Shown piece after piece: positions 1 to 18,974 of a stretch of DNA of 64,000 nucleotides; position 1 is the stretch's first letter, and the number at the start of each line of letters is the position of its first letter. A model generated the notes under the pieces. That model was not told where the DNA came from, searched no databases, and saw nothing but the letters and a program-made list of their open reading frames with translations. Made by a program: the position numbers and the translations under genes. This DNA is from Mycteria americana (lineage: Eukaryota; Chordata; Aves; Ciconiiformes; Ciconiidae): contig NC_134365.1 of NCBI RefSeq assembly GCF_035582795.1, positions 137,977,077-138,041,076 of the forward strand, in the 5' to 3' direction.

Positions 1-3000
1 ATGGAAAGGTTGACACAACACAGGGAATAGAAAATGGCTTTTTGATGTGCATCTGAGATTTTTTTAATATTTATATAGGGAAAAAGTAGATTGCTTTCAA
101 ATAAAATTAGAGCCAAATCCTGTAAGATTGATTGAATTGCTGGACAAAGCACAAAATAATCTAACATGTCTTTTGTGTGAGTAAGGCATTTAGGATTCGA
201 CCCTGGACAACTGCTCTGAGCACTTCCTAAGCCGTCTGTGATCTAGGTCTGCGCAAACATACCGGCAGGCTGTTTTTGTTATCTGTGCTGGGAACTGGCC
301 TGGGATCCTCTGACCAAGCAAGACAGTCTGACCTGTGAGCGTACTGGGTGGAGCCCCTGCAGCAGGGTTACTTACTGGTCTGCACTGGGCTTGCCTGCCG
401 AGGGTTTTCCTCCAGAGCACAGGCCACGTGCAAATAGCATGCACTCTGCACGGACAAGAAGGCAAACGTGACCCCAGTGCAAAACCAGGTGAACCAGCTT
501 GGCAGCAGCAGCACACCCTTACATTTCCCTTGCTCCTCCGAGAGGCTCTAAATTCAAATGCACGTACACAGTGGGTAAGTCCCTGAGCTATACAAGGGTC
601 CATAAAACAAATGAACTGCCCCATCACTTCTCACCTAGCTCAGTCAGGGGCACCCCGACCCTGTGGTTGGATTGCCGATAGGCTACGCCATTAGCACATT
701 CCTCGGAAAGCCAGGGAGCTGCAGAGGCAAACCAGACACTTAACTGGTGGCACCAGAGGCATATGGAGTAAAAATACACCTTTGTGGGAAACCATACAAC
801 AGTATTTGTACAGCTAAATTCTGTGGGAAGAGTTTAAGCTTTTGCATTCCCTAGCTTTTCTTAAATTGAAGTTTAGGAACTGGAACCCTGTATTAATTAT
901 GCCTGAGTCTTGTCAATGTTGATCTGTAGAGGCTTCCTCAGTTTTCTGTCCTGACCAGTGAATATATTAACTTTTTTTTATGAAACAGAACTGCTTCAAC
1001 CTGAGAGACAAGTAAGTCTGCTTCAACTCCAGAAGGCTCTTAGATAAAGCAGTCACTGAGGGGCTGAAAACCACGTTCAAAAGCTTTTCTCACTGAGGCA
1101 GAGAGGGATTTGAACATGAGCCACCTAACCCCCAGGAAAGTGCAATAGCCATTAGGATACCCAGACTGATACCATCGCTGACCACCACTGTGAACCCTGC
1201 TCTGAAGTTTCACACCTTCCCAGACCACTGAAAAACAGACCTGTGCCTGGAGGTCTAACTGAGGACTGAAGATTGCAACGGGAAGGAGTGAGATGTTGCC
1301 ATGTCCACAGGCTTCGTTCAGCCTAAGCCTTGGGGTGAATTTAACCCTTAACCTCAAAATTTTGTGCTTACTTCTTGTGGATCACTTTGTGAAATGCTTA
1401 GGTAAATATTTTTGATAGAAACATGCTCAAACAACAGAGAATATGTGATCATCAAAAACACACCTAAAGGTCAACATAAAATTCAGCATTATTTTCACAT
1501 TGAATCCCCTACAGGTTTTTTTACCTGTAAGGGATTTCCATTTTGCAGCAGCAATGTGCCAGAAAGCTTGCGAAATCAGAAGAGGTCTTAGGCTTACCAT
1601 GAAGGTGGAAAAGGAAACTGCTTGTGGTGGCATTTACTGACAAGAATGGCCTAGGCAGCCAGCACACTTAAATATTTATCTCGTTTATAACTTTCCTGCT
1701 CCTTAGAAATTCTTAGCCCTAATTTCCAGAAGGCTTATGAATGCACTTCTTTGTACTTCGAACAGGATTGTCAACTCTGATACACAAAGTTGAAACTCAC
1801 ACTCAAACCTTTGCAGGATAACAGACTTGGGGTGCGTGTGTGTGCACACATGTGAGTATGCACACACTAACCTCACCCTCAGCTCTTTCCCTCCTGGTGC
1901 AGCAATTCAACTCCTTCTCTCTCCATTAACCCACCCATCTGTCACCCAGCTGCCTCCAGCCCACCAGGTCACAAAATGAGGTGGTGGTGAGCACCCACAC
2001 TGTGCCAGGGCTGGCAGGGGAAGGGGACGCCTCTTGCCGGTGTCCCGTACTCAAGGATGGCACACACACCAGGACAGCGCTGCAGTCCTGTAGCCTTACC
2101 CTGCAACTCAGTACGATGGATCCATCCCCTCTCGCTTCACCTAACGCATGGCACTGTCCTGGGCAGGAAAGCAGAGACGCCCAAGAGCTCTGAATTGACC
2201 AGATTCACGCTTACCTGTGCAGGAATATGAAAATATCTTTCCCTAGCCCTACAAACCAATTGCTTGAGTATGAGCATTGGCCATCCTTCCCCTCCTGTTG
2301 GCTCCTGTGGAAGAAAGGCACTTCCACCTTCTGAAGCCTTGACCGACCTGCTTTTTGGACCGCACTCATGCACTACTGTGTTTGCAGCACGGGGATCTTA
2401 ACAGCTTCTTTCCTTTACAATAAATTCCCCTCCTAGCAGATCATCTTCTCCTAAGGCCCTGTGCCAGTCTCTGCATTGCAGGGCGCTGCTCTTTTCCATC
2501 CCGCTCTCCTGTATGATTAGAAAATGACCAAAGCTAGAGCATACACTGCATATTTGTAACATTCACTGAAATACTATGTGGAAAAGCTCAAGAGTACAAT
2601 TTTTTGTGCTCTTTAAGCACAATGTTGTAAATGCCAGTGCTGCGTGACAGCCTTCATTGCCACAGCCTCAAGAAGATCCGGATGTCACTAACATCGTGGC
2701 ACAGCCATAAATCCTTTACCTGGAAAACCATGATTAAAAGGAGGCTCTGGGTGGAGATGGAAACACCAGCAGATAATTAGAATTTGATGAGGATTTATAA
2801 AAACTCACAAAGTTATTTTATTTGAGAAATTCTGTATTGCTCGAGCCATTTAAAAATATTCAACAAACTTTAAAATAGAAATGCTTTATGTTATCTTTCA
2901 TATCGACACATCAGAATTTAATAACAGAGATTTAATATACAATTCAGAAGACTTAAATGAGGTATGTAAAATTCATAGCAGATCTGTTTTTTGACTGATG

Positions 3001-4813
3001 TCATTAGCTCTTAACCTATGACTAAATGACCTTCTGAGAGGGAAGGTTATTGAGCAGAGGAACGTTCCCTTTGAAGTTTGAAATGCCTTTTATTACTGTG
3101 TTCAGCATGACTTGCTTTTTAAGCATATGGACATGATTTACAGATTTCATAGCCAGAATAATAATGCTAAAACTTCCTGTTACGGTGTGTCTTAATTTTT
3201 ATATAGTGAGGGAGATCTTTAATGTGATATTTGGATTATGGCCTCTACATATTCATGTGTATAATAGGAATGAGAATACTTAAATAATAATTGTTAATTC
3301 TAAATATACATGCATGAAATTTCTAAAAACATCAGTTTTTATGAGTAGCTAGCTTTCACTTGCATGTGCTTTTTGCAGGGAGGGGGCAGGGAAAAAGACT
3401 GAATGAGAATAATAGCAAAATATTCACACTACATTTGAAAGAGTCAGGAAATCTTTATCTACTTGCAAAAAATGCACTTGACTTCTAATCATACATTAAT
3501 TAAGTACGTGTGATCTTACAAAACGCTGGTGACACTGAAGAAATTCAAGCAAATCTTGAGAGCACTGCTACCATTTACTTTGAAAGCCATTGTATGACAC
3601 GTACTGTGACATTGTTTATAGCAAGCCTTATTCATAGGAAGGTTGACAGACCATATAAAAATCCTGTCATACTCATATACATTGCAAATGTATGTATCCT
3701 ATATGTATCCTTTGGGCATCAACTCCAGCTGACTCTTAAGGTTTCTTCCTGTTTTCCAGCCCAAAAAAATGTAAATCTGTTTGGGGTTTTTTTGTTGTTT
3801 TCTTGTACCACTGTAAGCCAGGAGTTATGCTATTTAAATCAAGAGCTACTTTGCTTTACAGTAGTGTAAAAAAAAGGAAAGGGAAACCTTGAAAACCTGA
3901 AACAAAGTTTGTGGAAGCTCCTTCAGCTGCCAGTTTCCTTTGTATTTTCTAAATAACTGATAAATGTGCTTCAACTTTAAAATATCAAAGAGGCTGTTAC
4001 CTTCTAATTTTGGAGTCATGGAGTGAACTGGTCTCTCTGGAAGTACAAGGTGGTTACCAGGTCAAGTGAATCTATGTTCTCATTTATTACACTCTACATT
4101 AAAAAACAAACAAGTCAGGGGTTACAAATGATGTACTGCCATTTGTTTTATTTCTGTCAGACTCCTAGATCAGCAGTTACTCAAAAACCTCAATAAAAAC
4201 TTTTCACTGGGGGGGGGGGGAGAAAGTCTGTTTTAAATTAAGTTAAAAGGAAACTGCTCCTTTAGCCAATAAAGCAAAATGAGTATGTAAAAGGATGCTG
4301 TCAGGGCTTAGTCTGTATTTTGACTTCTATGCCATTAACACCCTTCTTTGTTTCCACTTTTATCATACTTTACAATACTACTCAATGTGAAATGTCCTCC
4401 AGGTTGAGAGCATCGAGGATCCATGACTTAGCATGAACTGCTTCATTTCTTAAACATCAAAAGCTACCTTTAAAATGTTTATGGCTGAATAATCAATCAT
4501 TTAATTCTAGTCTACATTAGTGTATGCTATATATTTAAAAATATAACAGTGGTTATATAAAAATATCCAGTTATTGAGTGTGATTACAAATTAAGTGACA
4601 AGAAAAGAAGGTAACAAAATAGGAAACATTCCACCTAGTCTTCTGCCCCACTTGTTTTGCTAAGTGGTATTTTTAACTGGTGAAGACTGTATCTCTAACG
4701 TGCAGCTTAGTATTGCAGTGATGCAAGATACCCAGACTAACCCATCAGTTTCTGTTAGGTGACTCATTGGCAAGGCATTTATCCAAAACTTTCCCCTGAC
4801 CCCTGATCCCGCT

Positions 4814-4839
4814 GTCTAAGCACACTCATGTGCTTAGAC
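4814..4839. repeat. Perfect 10-bp inverted repeat (hairpin)
   Basis: GTCTAAGCAC is followed by a 6-nt loop and then its exact reverse complement GTGCTTAGAC. The loop-side word ACTCATGTG recurs just downstream (ACACTCATGTGCC), which suggests a small local duplication. No T-run or gene end accompanies it, so a terminator role is not implied. Confidence 0.6.
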
Positions 4840-7800
4840 ACTCATGTGCCTCCTTTGCTGTTCTTTCTTTCTTGGGAAAGCGTTTCTTGCTCCCTGTGAA
4901 TGGGCTAACTGTTGAGAATTGTGTTTGAATGTTCAAATACGGTTGCATAGCGGTTACTTAGCTTCACTCCTCAGAATAAAATTACGAATACAAGTAATGA
5001 AACACAAGGAAAAGCTCAATGTATTCACAAGAACTATGCAACACTTCTTATCAATATTGTCTCCATAATAAACTCCAATATTTTCCTGTAGCTCAATTAC
5101 AAAGGCATATCATGAAAACCTCTTTAAAATCATCTGGCCTCTCTGATCTGGCATTTCATTGTACATCCCATTTTAAAACCACCCACAGCTCACTCCTAAG
5201 GATTCCGTAGCTAAGAATTGCCTTTCCCTTCTACCTGTCCCCTGGAGGCCAAGCACCGATAAGGTGCTTGCTAAGCTTGCTCTGCTCCACACATGTTAAA
5301 TTAAACTCAGAGCACTTGTTTCCAACCTGCACAAAGCCTGAAATCTGTGGCTTCCGTTTTAAACCTCAAGAAGGGTTTGCATGCCTGGAAGCCTCTCTGA
5401 GTCTTGCCAATTCTAACAGTCAAATAAGAATTACTGCTTCCTCCACAGAGCTTACCTTGTTTTTATCTTTAGATATTGAAGGTTACAATAACACTACCAA
5501 CTTAAAGAAAACCTTGTTTCATTTCATTTCATGGATTTTAAAGTATAATTACAATTAATTATTCTTGCTTTACAGTTTAAATCTGGATATAAACTATCAA
5601 AATATTGGATAGGTCATGTTTAGTTTTTATAAAACTCAGTCTTCTTTTAATTCAAACTATAGAAAACAGGCAGGTACTACACTAACTAGATAATGTTTTG
5701 GAGTATGCATGTAGTAGGAGCATTAGTAGTAGGAAATAACATATACGAGGTGCAGGTTCTTCAGCTTTGCACAGAGAATATTTTGCATCCCCACCAGGAT
5801 GAACACATTTTAAGTTTCCAACAGCTCCATCTGCTGTTGTCACTGCATGGTTTCTTTCCTCCACCAAGAAGTCCTTACACTTGTTTAACTTCCAGTTAAA
5901 CCCTTTTTGTTAGCATTTTAATACTGAAACCTACCTGAGAGTTCTGGCACTTCAGTTTGTACTGACTCTACGACATAAATTCCCAGGATTTTTTAAAAGA
6001 GTTCGTCAAGTACATACAGTCTTAATGGTACAAACAGAAGACATCAGAGGCAGGCCTTCTCTTCTAACACAGCTGATGCATAAATGCTAAAGCACTTTGA
6101 TGTGGCCTCAAGGCTGCAGAAATGGAAGTTTAGATCTGCAACTAAACAGACACTAAAACCTGGCAAAGCTGAGAAAAGAAAGTAAAACCAAGTCTAGTCT
6201 GGTCAACAGGCTGTGGCTTCATAGTAACTGATACCAGATCTGTGTGTTACTCTATCTCGTTTGATCCAGATCAGATACAGGCACAGGATTGCACTTCTGT
6301 CAAATTAGTCAGACGAGAGAGTTGATGCTGGTTGTATGCTGGCTGCAGGACAGATATCCCTCAGGTCTGCCAGTACAAAGGCAACCAGTCCTTCCGACTG
6401 ACTTCAAATGTCAGGGAGAGCACAGCCATCTCTTTGCATTGTGTGCCCAGGAATTTTTTCTGCCTCATCCAGGGAGCCCTTAACCTGGATCACTGACTCA
6501 GCTGACAAGGCAAAAGACAGCCAGCACCCAGGCTCTGTTTGCGACGACTGCTCCTGCTAGGGATTGGGGAGGACTCTGAGACCAGGCACAGGTGCCGAAA
6601 TGGTCCCTGCATGGAAGTGCTGAACAACTTATGCCTAGGTGCTGTAAAAGAGGATTTATTTGCAGCAACTGTCAATGCACTGTGAGCAGCTGTCCTGGAC
6701 TGGTAAGGACAGAGACGTGACCTGTGTGTAAGACCGGGGACTGAAAGCCACTCCTGGGTATATACCCCTGACTGCTCCCAAACACTCGTGCTCCTCCCCA
6801 CCTTCACTGCCCTGATTTGAGAGGGAAGGGAAGCTGGGCTGTGGGATGGGAGAGCATTGTAGTACACGGAGGGTGACTGAATGATTGAGACCTCGGGGCA
6901 TGCGTGAGGGGCACAGGTTACATATAGAAGTGAGACCTAACACACACAGACTTGCTGATCAACTTCTCACTTCTGTTAGTAAATTCATCTGCCATAGATG
7001 AATTCCAGCCTTCTTGGAAGGGAGATGTGCCTGTAAAATGGAAAACGAACTTATTTTCTGGCATCTAAGAGAGCAATCTGGCTTAAAGAAAATAAACCCT
7101 TGTTACAGTTCGTATTTAATGGTCATTTCCTTCATGGACTACACTGCAGTTTGTTAACCTTTCAACTTGAAACCTTTATTTTAAAAGTACATTAACATGT
7201 AATTTCATCCAGCTTCTGTGGGATTTCACAAATACGGGAGAAAGACCGTAAGAAAACCCAGGTGCTTGAATGAGAAACCCATGATTTTTCTTGGCTGCTT
7301 TCTGGGTGATACTGCAGCTGGATATGGGATTGGCTGTGCACAGTAGAAATCAGGCAAAACCAAGCTTTTTAAGGTACTACAGAAACCTGTTAGATCCTGG
7401 TTTTAATTCCTGGCACCAAAAATAACTGCTGAGGTAGACAGTTGGGCCCTCACTCCCTCTTCGCAGGAGTCTTAGGAGAAGAGACAGGCTCTCCAGCCTT
7501 ACCATATAAAAGTAAACCAAACGGAAGGACAGTTTGACCTTTCCTTCAGGACAAAGATTCCAAATATTGTTTTTCTCCTCATTTTGGGGCATATTTAATT
7601 CCAGCAGGATCAGAAACTGAAAACACTGTGGTTTTTCAAACAGGGTATTGGGCTGTCTCTGGCTCTCTCTTGCTTGGTTTCACTAATCAATCTCGCTCTG
7701 TGCTTGCACCTATAGGCCACAATTCTCCATCCAGCAGTATGATTTTTCACTAGTGTTCCCCATTTGGGGCTTCCAACAGTTTTTGCTTTCCTGAATCCTA

Positions 7801-8644
7801 GGAGAGAAAATGTCCTTCGCTGTGAGCCAGTTGTGCACTCTCACACCACTATTCCACGTCATGAGATTTCTGTTCCAGAAGCGCTATGGCTGCCTCGCAG
7901 TGGCATCACGCTCTGGAGCAGCACTGCTTTGCAGCTCTCTTCTGAACTACTTTGTGAACAACTGATCGCCTGTTTTTGTCAATTACTAATGTTTTGAAAT
8001 AATAAATGTGCATGCTTTGGGCATATTAAGTGTAAACTAGTGCATTAATTTAATACACCAGCTTATTACACACAGCAAAGCCACTTCACCAAACTGACAG
8101 TTTTTGCTCCAGACAGACATGCAACAGAAGCAATATCATCCACCAGGCTGGGGACAGAGTAGCAAACTCGGCATGAGAGGAAGCTGACAGGGAGATGATA
8201 GAGCACAGTACCCAGCAGAAAGGTTTCCTGCCTTTTCAAGAACACCAAAGTGGTCTCCTTGAGGCAAGACGGCATATGCTACCAGAACAAAGCCACGGGA
8301 GTCTCTTTAAGTCTCCTCCATCTTCTCTCTCCATTAACTCGATTTATGAGGGTGCTTTAGGGAGCATTTGAGGACTAGGCTTGGAAGCAGTAATTACTCT
8401 GCTGTCACTGGTTTAACGTCCTTACTCTCTACTTTACATATCCCACAGTCTCACGCTGACCTTGTACGTGCTTTAAATGAGGGAGTGAATGCATTGAGTT
8501 CAGGCATGTAGAAAGGAAGAAAATTTGATTCTGTCTTCAGCTGTTGGTGCCTTCACAACAGCCTCACCTCAGATCAGGGCAGGACAGACTCTGGATCTGC
8601 CCATGATCAGTGACAATTTTATGAATAAATAACATAACAACACA

Positions 8645-8700
8645 GCCAGTGAACAACAACAACACCCCAACAACACCCCAACAAACAACACAACACCCCA
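8645..8700. repeat. AAC/ACACCCC low-complexity repeat
   Basis: The stretch is made almost entirely of A and C, with reiterated AACAAC and AACACCCC units. It is a degenerate simple repeat, and open frames running through it on either strand are not credible genes. Confidence 0.7.
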
Positions 8701-9667
8701 TCCTTGTGAACCAGCTGTGGACAGAAAATTTAGCAGCACCTTTGCCAGCTTCGCAGTGGAAAAGATTCCTTTCCTTTCCATTAATGTTTTTCCTAGGCTC
8801 CTTGGTAGACAAATTTTTCAAAGTCATTTGGACATGACAACGGCAGGAGGCTGCTGATAGAGGGGGACGGAGTTGGACTACTGATAGGTATGACATTAAG
8901 TACAACAAGACATGTTTAATGAAGAACACAGGTGTCAGACCACCGAAACTAACATGCCGGGCCAAAGGCAGGAAGGCTTGGCCACAATACTTTTCCTGAC
9001 CTCCTTCAGAAAGATGTTCAAAGCCTATGGCCAGCTGCTGAGAAAGCACCAAGTCCTCTCCAAAGTTCAGATGAATATAGAGGGCCAAAAAAATCACAAC
9101 TGCTGTGGCATAAAAACAGGTTTCTGCAATTAAGTGGATCTGTCCTGTGGAAGGTTTTTTAGGTCGGTGCTAGTATTCTGGTTTTGTACAGTGGTTGGTC
9201 AGCATCCGCTTATGGAACATGTCAAATCCCACTCCTTTCGCTGAAGAGAGGGGCTGCTATGTTGTATACCAGTTATGATTTCTCTTCGGATTTTTTAAGC
9301 TTGCATACCAAGAATTACAACTTCTCTAGACAGCAGACAAGAAGAACTAGTCTAAAAAAAAATAACATAATTTTCCAAATAGTTAAAACTGTAAGCATTG
9401 TTTTTCTGACAGCTAAAATTTGAGTGACTAGTACAGCTTGATTCTTCAGGGCAGCCTGACACTGAGGGAGGTCACCACCGTCATTTACCAGGAATCACAT
9501 CATGGGGTGCTGCAAATGAGAACATCCAAGTGCTTTAGTCCTTCTCCTGGTGTAGTCTAACAGGAGCTGGTGGAAGGCCAGGACTTACGTAAAGCTGATA
9601 AGGGGGATTCAGACTGGAACACAGAACGTCTAAACAAGAATTACTGTCCTTGGGAGTAAAGCACGTC

Positions 9668-10095
9668 CTGGAGAAATATGTAAGCTAATTAAGATGTTTT
9701 GGGAACCATCTGAAACAACTAGTAGAAGTGTGATAAGAAGCACCCTCAGGTGAACTATCCTCATTATAATACTAAAAGTCACACCCCTCGAGCTGGAGAC
9801 CCTGGCCCAAGCAGAGGCCCCTCACCTTTGAGCGTGCGCAGAACATTAAAGTAGCACTGTAGCTTTAAGTTGAAATAAGAGAAATGTAGACCAATAGAAA
9901 ACTGCTTTGTGTAATTACTTATGCATAGGTATAACTAGACTGTATAAATACTGTACCTGCATGACCGAACTTCATGCTAGCTTTGTGGAGCTAAAACCTT
10001 AGCACCCATCTCTGCGCAGACATGAAATAAAATACCTCTGCCCTGTGTGTATACTGGCGTCTCGCGCACCGGGTAAACGATCTCACACTTATAGG
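9668..10095 (+). mobile_element. Probable solo LTR of an endogenous retrovirus, sense to PIGA
   Basis: Over about 430 bp the signals occur in LTR order on the + strand: an inverted-CCAAT-region partner CCAATAGAAA at 9,891, a TATA box TATAAATA at 9,943-9,950, and a polyadenylation signal AATAAA at 10,026-10,031 followed by a GT-rich stretch (TGTGTGTATACTGG). This spacing resembles a U3-R-U5 layout. No gag, pol or env remnants lie on either side, so it would be a solo LTR left by recombination. The exact ends are uncertain: I could not identify a convincing TG...CA boundary pair with a target-site duplication. The family is not assigned. It lies about 1.3 kb upstream of the PIGA CpG island. Confidence 0.6.
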
Positions 10096-11149
10096 ATAAC
10101 GCTGGCACTGCTTTGTTTTTTTTCCTAGATGGAATTTAAGGCAACTGCTTTACACCCAGGCTCCAGTTTCTGCTGAGAACTAGGATCCCTATGGCCCCCT
10201 GGTCCCGGTCTCTTCTTCTTTCACAGCAGGATACCTGCCGCTGCAGGTGAGAAGCCTTCCCCTTTCTGGCCTCATACTCAGCTTCTCAGCCAGAAATTCA
10301 GGTTCTTGCCACCCTGGCAGAGCACCTGATGATCAAGTCAGATTTGCCAATGGTGGTTTCACCTTTCTGAACACATGAGAAAAATTCAAACAACGAGCAA
10401 TGTTTTTCTTATTCAGCACACTAACGTCTTTCACGTCTTTCAGTCCCAGAATGAAGTGTCCAGTTTCCTCCTTGGTCCTTCTTGGGATCAGCAGCTCCAA
10501 ACCATGTCTGTCCAAGCTTCAATCTAACCAGGAACCCAGCCAGCACTGCAGCCTAGGTCAGCTTGTACTGTCACTCATGACACACATATTTGCATAGGAG
10601 TGATGACAGAATCAAATCTGACAAAAGTCGTATCAGAAATCTTGGCAAGGAGAAGTAGGTGCCAAACATAATTTTGGGAACATATAGGGAAGGCATGAAC
10701 AACCCTAACCTGGTGCGGTAACATCCTTCTGGGCAGCCACCAGCAGCGAGCCGGTGCTGGAGCTGCTAACAGCTGACTGCAAAGCTCGAGATCAGAAATA
10801 CACAGCCAAGTGATGCCAGCCTGGGGGGTCAGAGCACAACTCACACAACCCAGCCACGTTTCTCAAGGTTTGAGCTCCTGGACTGTCTGTAAAAATCATG
10901 GTATTGTTATTTTCATTTAGCGAGAGCAAGCTTCCAGCACTTGTGGCGAAAAGACTCGAGAACATTTCAGGAGTTCCAGCTGTGACTGAGCCAAACAGTA
11001 CAGCAGAAGAGCTTCTCCAATGGCGGTAGGGAAAAGCCTTCGGAGTTCTAAGGCAATTTATCACTTTACAGCGTGCACCTCACTTTTTTCATCACTGTGG
11101 ACTACGCTTTTGTGCGTACAAGCTTTTTTTTTTTTTGGACAGCAAGCGG

Positions 11150-11150
<1 letters not shown>
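10096..11150. other. Intergenic sequence between the LTR and the PIGA CpG island
   Basis: No gene is recognisable. The sequence is of mixed composition and grades into the GC-rich PIGA promoter after a poly-T run near 11,126-11,138. Distal promoter elements could lie here, but none can be singled out by eye. Confidence 0.5.
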
Positions 11151-18053
<6,903 letters not shown>

Positions 18054-18727
18054 AATGCTCAAATGGAGAGAAAAGAACGCATCAGTCATGAAAGGTTTTA
18101 ATGCTTGCTGATAGAGACATTACTCTTAAAATTCTTCAGTTTCTTTCTGAAGTTCTCGGAAAGAAACTTGGTTAAATGTGCTACCTCACTTTAGGATTAT
18201 GTTTTAATTTAGTTTTGAATTCATGCAAATTTATGGACATCTCTTTTGCACTTAAAGCTGGGAGGAAAACATGGGTTTTTATATGTGTCAAAAGCCTTTG
18301 AGGCAAAAATACAAGATTTTTCTCAACAACTTGAATATTACAGAAACTGACTGTAAACTTTAGTAGTATTTGGGAAAGCAAAACACAAAAATGGTTAGTT
18401 TACAGTAGTCCCTGCTAATTCCTGGTATTTACTGTGATTTTTATTTTGAGACCTATTTAAAAATATGTAATTAAAAACCCAACAAAACACACCTTTTCTC
18501 TCCTAAGATGAAAATGGCACTTGAAATTAGTCATGAAGTCCATTACCATGGAAATTTCAGAGACTTAGTTCTAGCAGTTGTGTCCCGGTGACATTATTTT
18601 GCCTGCATAGCATTATTATTTTGAAGTTCTTCCCTAGTCAAAATTAGATCATCCTGTTGCTAAATCAAAACTCCATAATGAATTTTTGATATTTTTAGAG
18701 GTGCTATATTTGTCCCGTTCACTTTCA

Positions 18728-18745
18728 CTTTCACATGTGTGAAAG
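18728..18745. repeat. Perfect 8-bp inverted repeat in the PIGA 3' region
   Basis: CTTTCACA and TGTGAAAG flank a 2-nt spacer. The repeated CTTTCA words just upstream (ACTTTCACTTTCAC) suggest a small expansion. If transcribed it would form a short hairpin. Confidence 0.5.
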
Positions 18746-18878
18746 TCATGTAAAGCTTATGGCATTTTTTTAAAGTACATAGGTGAAGAAATTATATTAT
18801 TTAGAGGTAATATAGCCTTCAGAAACAGCTCAGGCCTGAAAACTCCTCCAGCAGACTATGCCAAAGCGTGAAGTAACA

Positions 18879-18974
18879 CGTGTGTGTGTGTGTGTGTGTG
18901 TGCACGCGCGCGAGAGAGAGAAATCTGTGAAAGGCTTAGCAAGCACCACTGTGCTCTCTCTCTCTCTCTCTCCC
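18879..18974 (+). repeat. Composite microsatellite (TG)n-(CG)n-(AG)n ... (CT)n
   Basis: A run of TG dinucleotides passes into CACGCGCGCG and then AGAGAGAG. After about 30 nt of non-repetitive sequence a CT run follows (18,953-18,974), and C-rich DNA continues to about 19,020. The AG and CT runs are complementary to each other. The whole lies about 0.8 kb past the PIGA stop and may be transcribed in its 3' UTR. Confidence 0.85.

Larger units (their letters stand above)
1..9650. other. Intergenic region upstream of PIGA
   Basis: I see no supportable gene here. The open frames present are short, unrelated to known proteins and not flanked by a coherent set of splice sites. From about 2.5 to 5.7 kb the DNA is AT-rich. 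In human the gene before PIGA in the same orientation is VEGFD, so this should be the VEGFD-PIGA intergenic space, and part of the left end could be VEGFD 3' UTR, but none of VEGFD's cysteine-rich C-terminal coding motifs is present. Minor contents are a 12-G run near 4,209-4,220, a short GT/CA-rich stretch near 1,829-1,867 and an AAC-rich low-complexity stretch near 8,645-8,700. Confidence 0.6.

Noticed and set aside
1-2500. Last exons of VEGFD, expected upstream of PIGA by synteny
   Set aside because: No frame carries the cysteine-rich C-terminal pattern of VEGFD, and no suitable acceptor-plus-stop arrangement was found. At most some of its 3' UTR could be here.
8564-9097. 177-codon open frame on the minus strand
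   Set aside because: It has no recognisable domain and runs through an AAC/GTT low-complexity stretch, and the hydrophobic part comes from the repeat.
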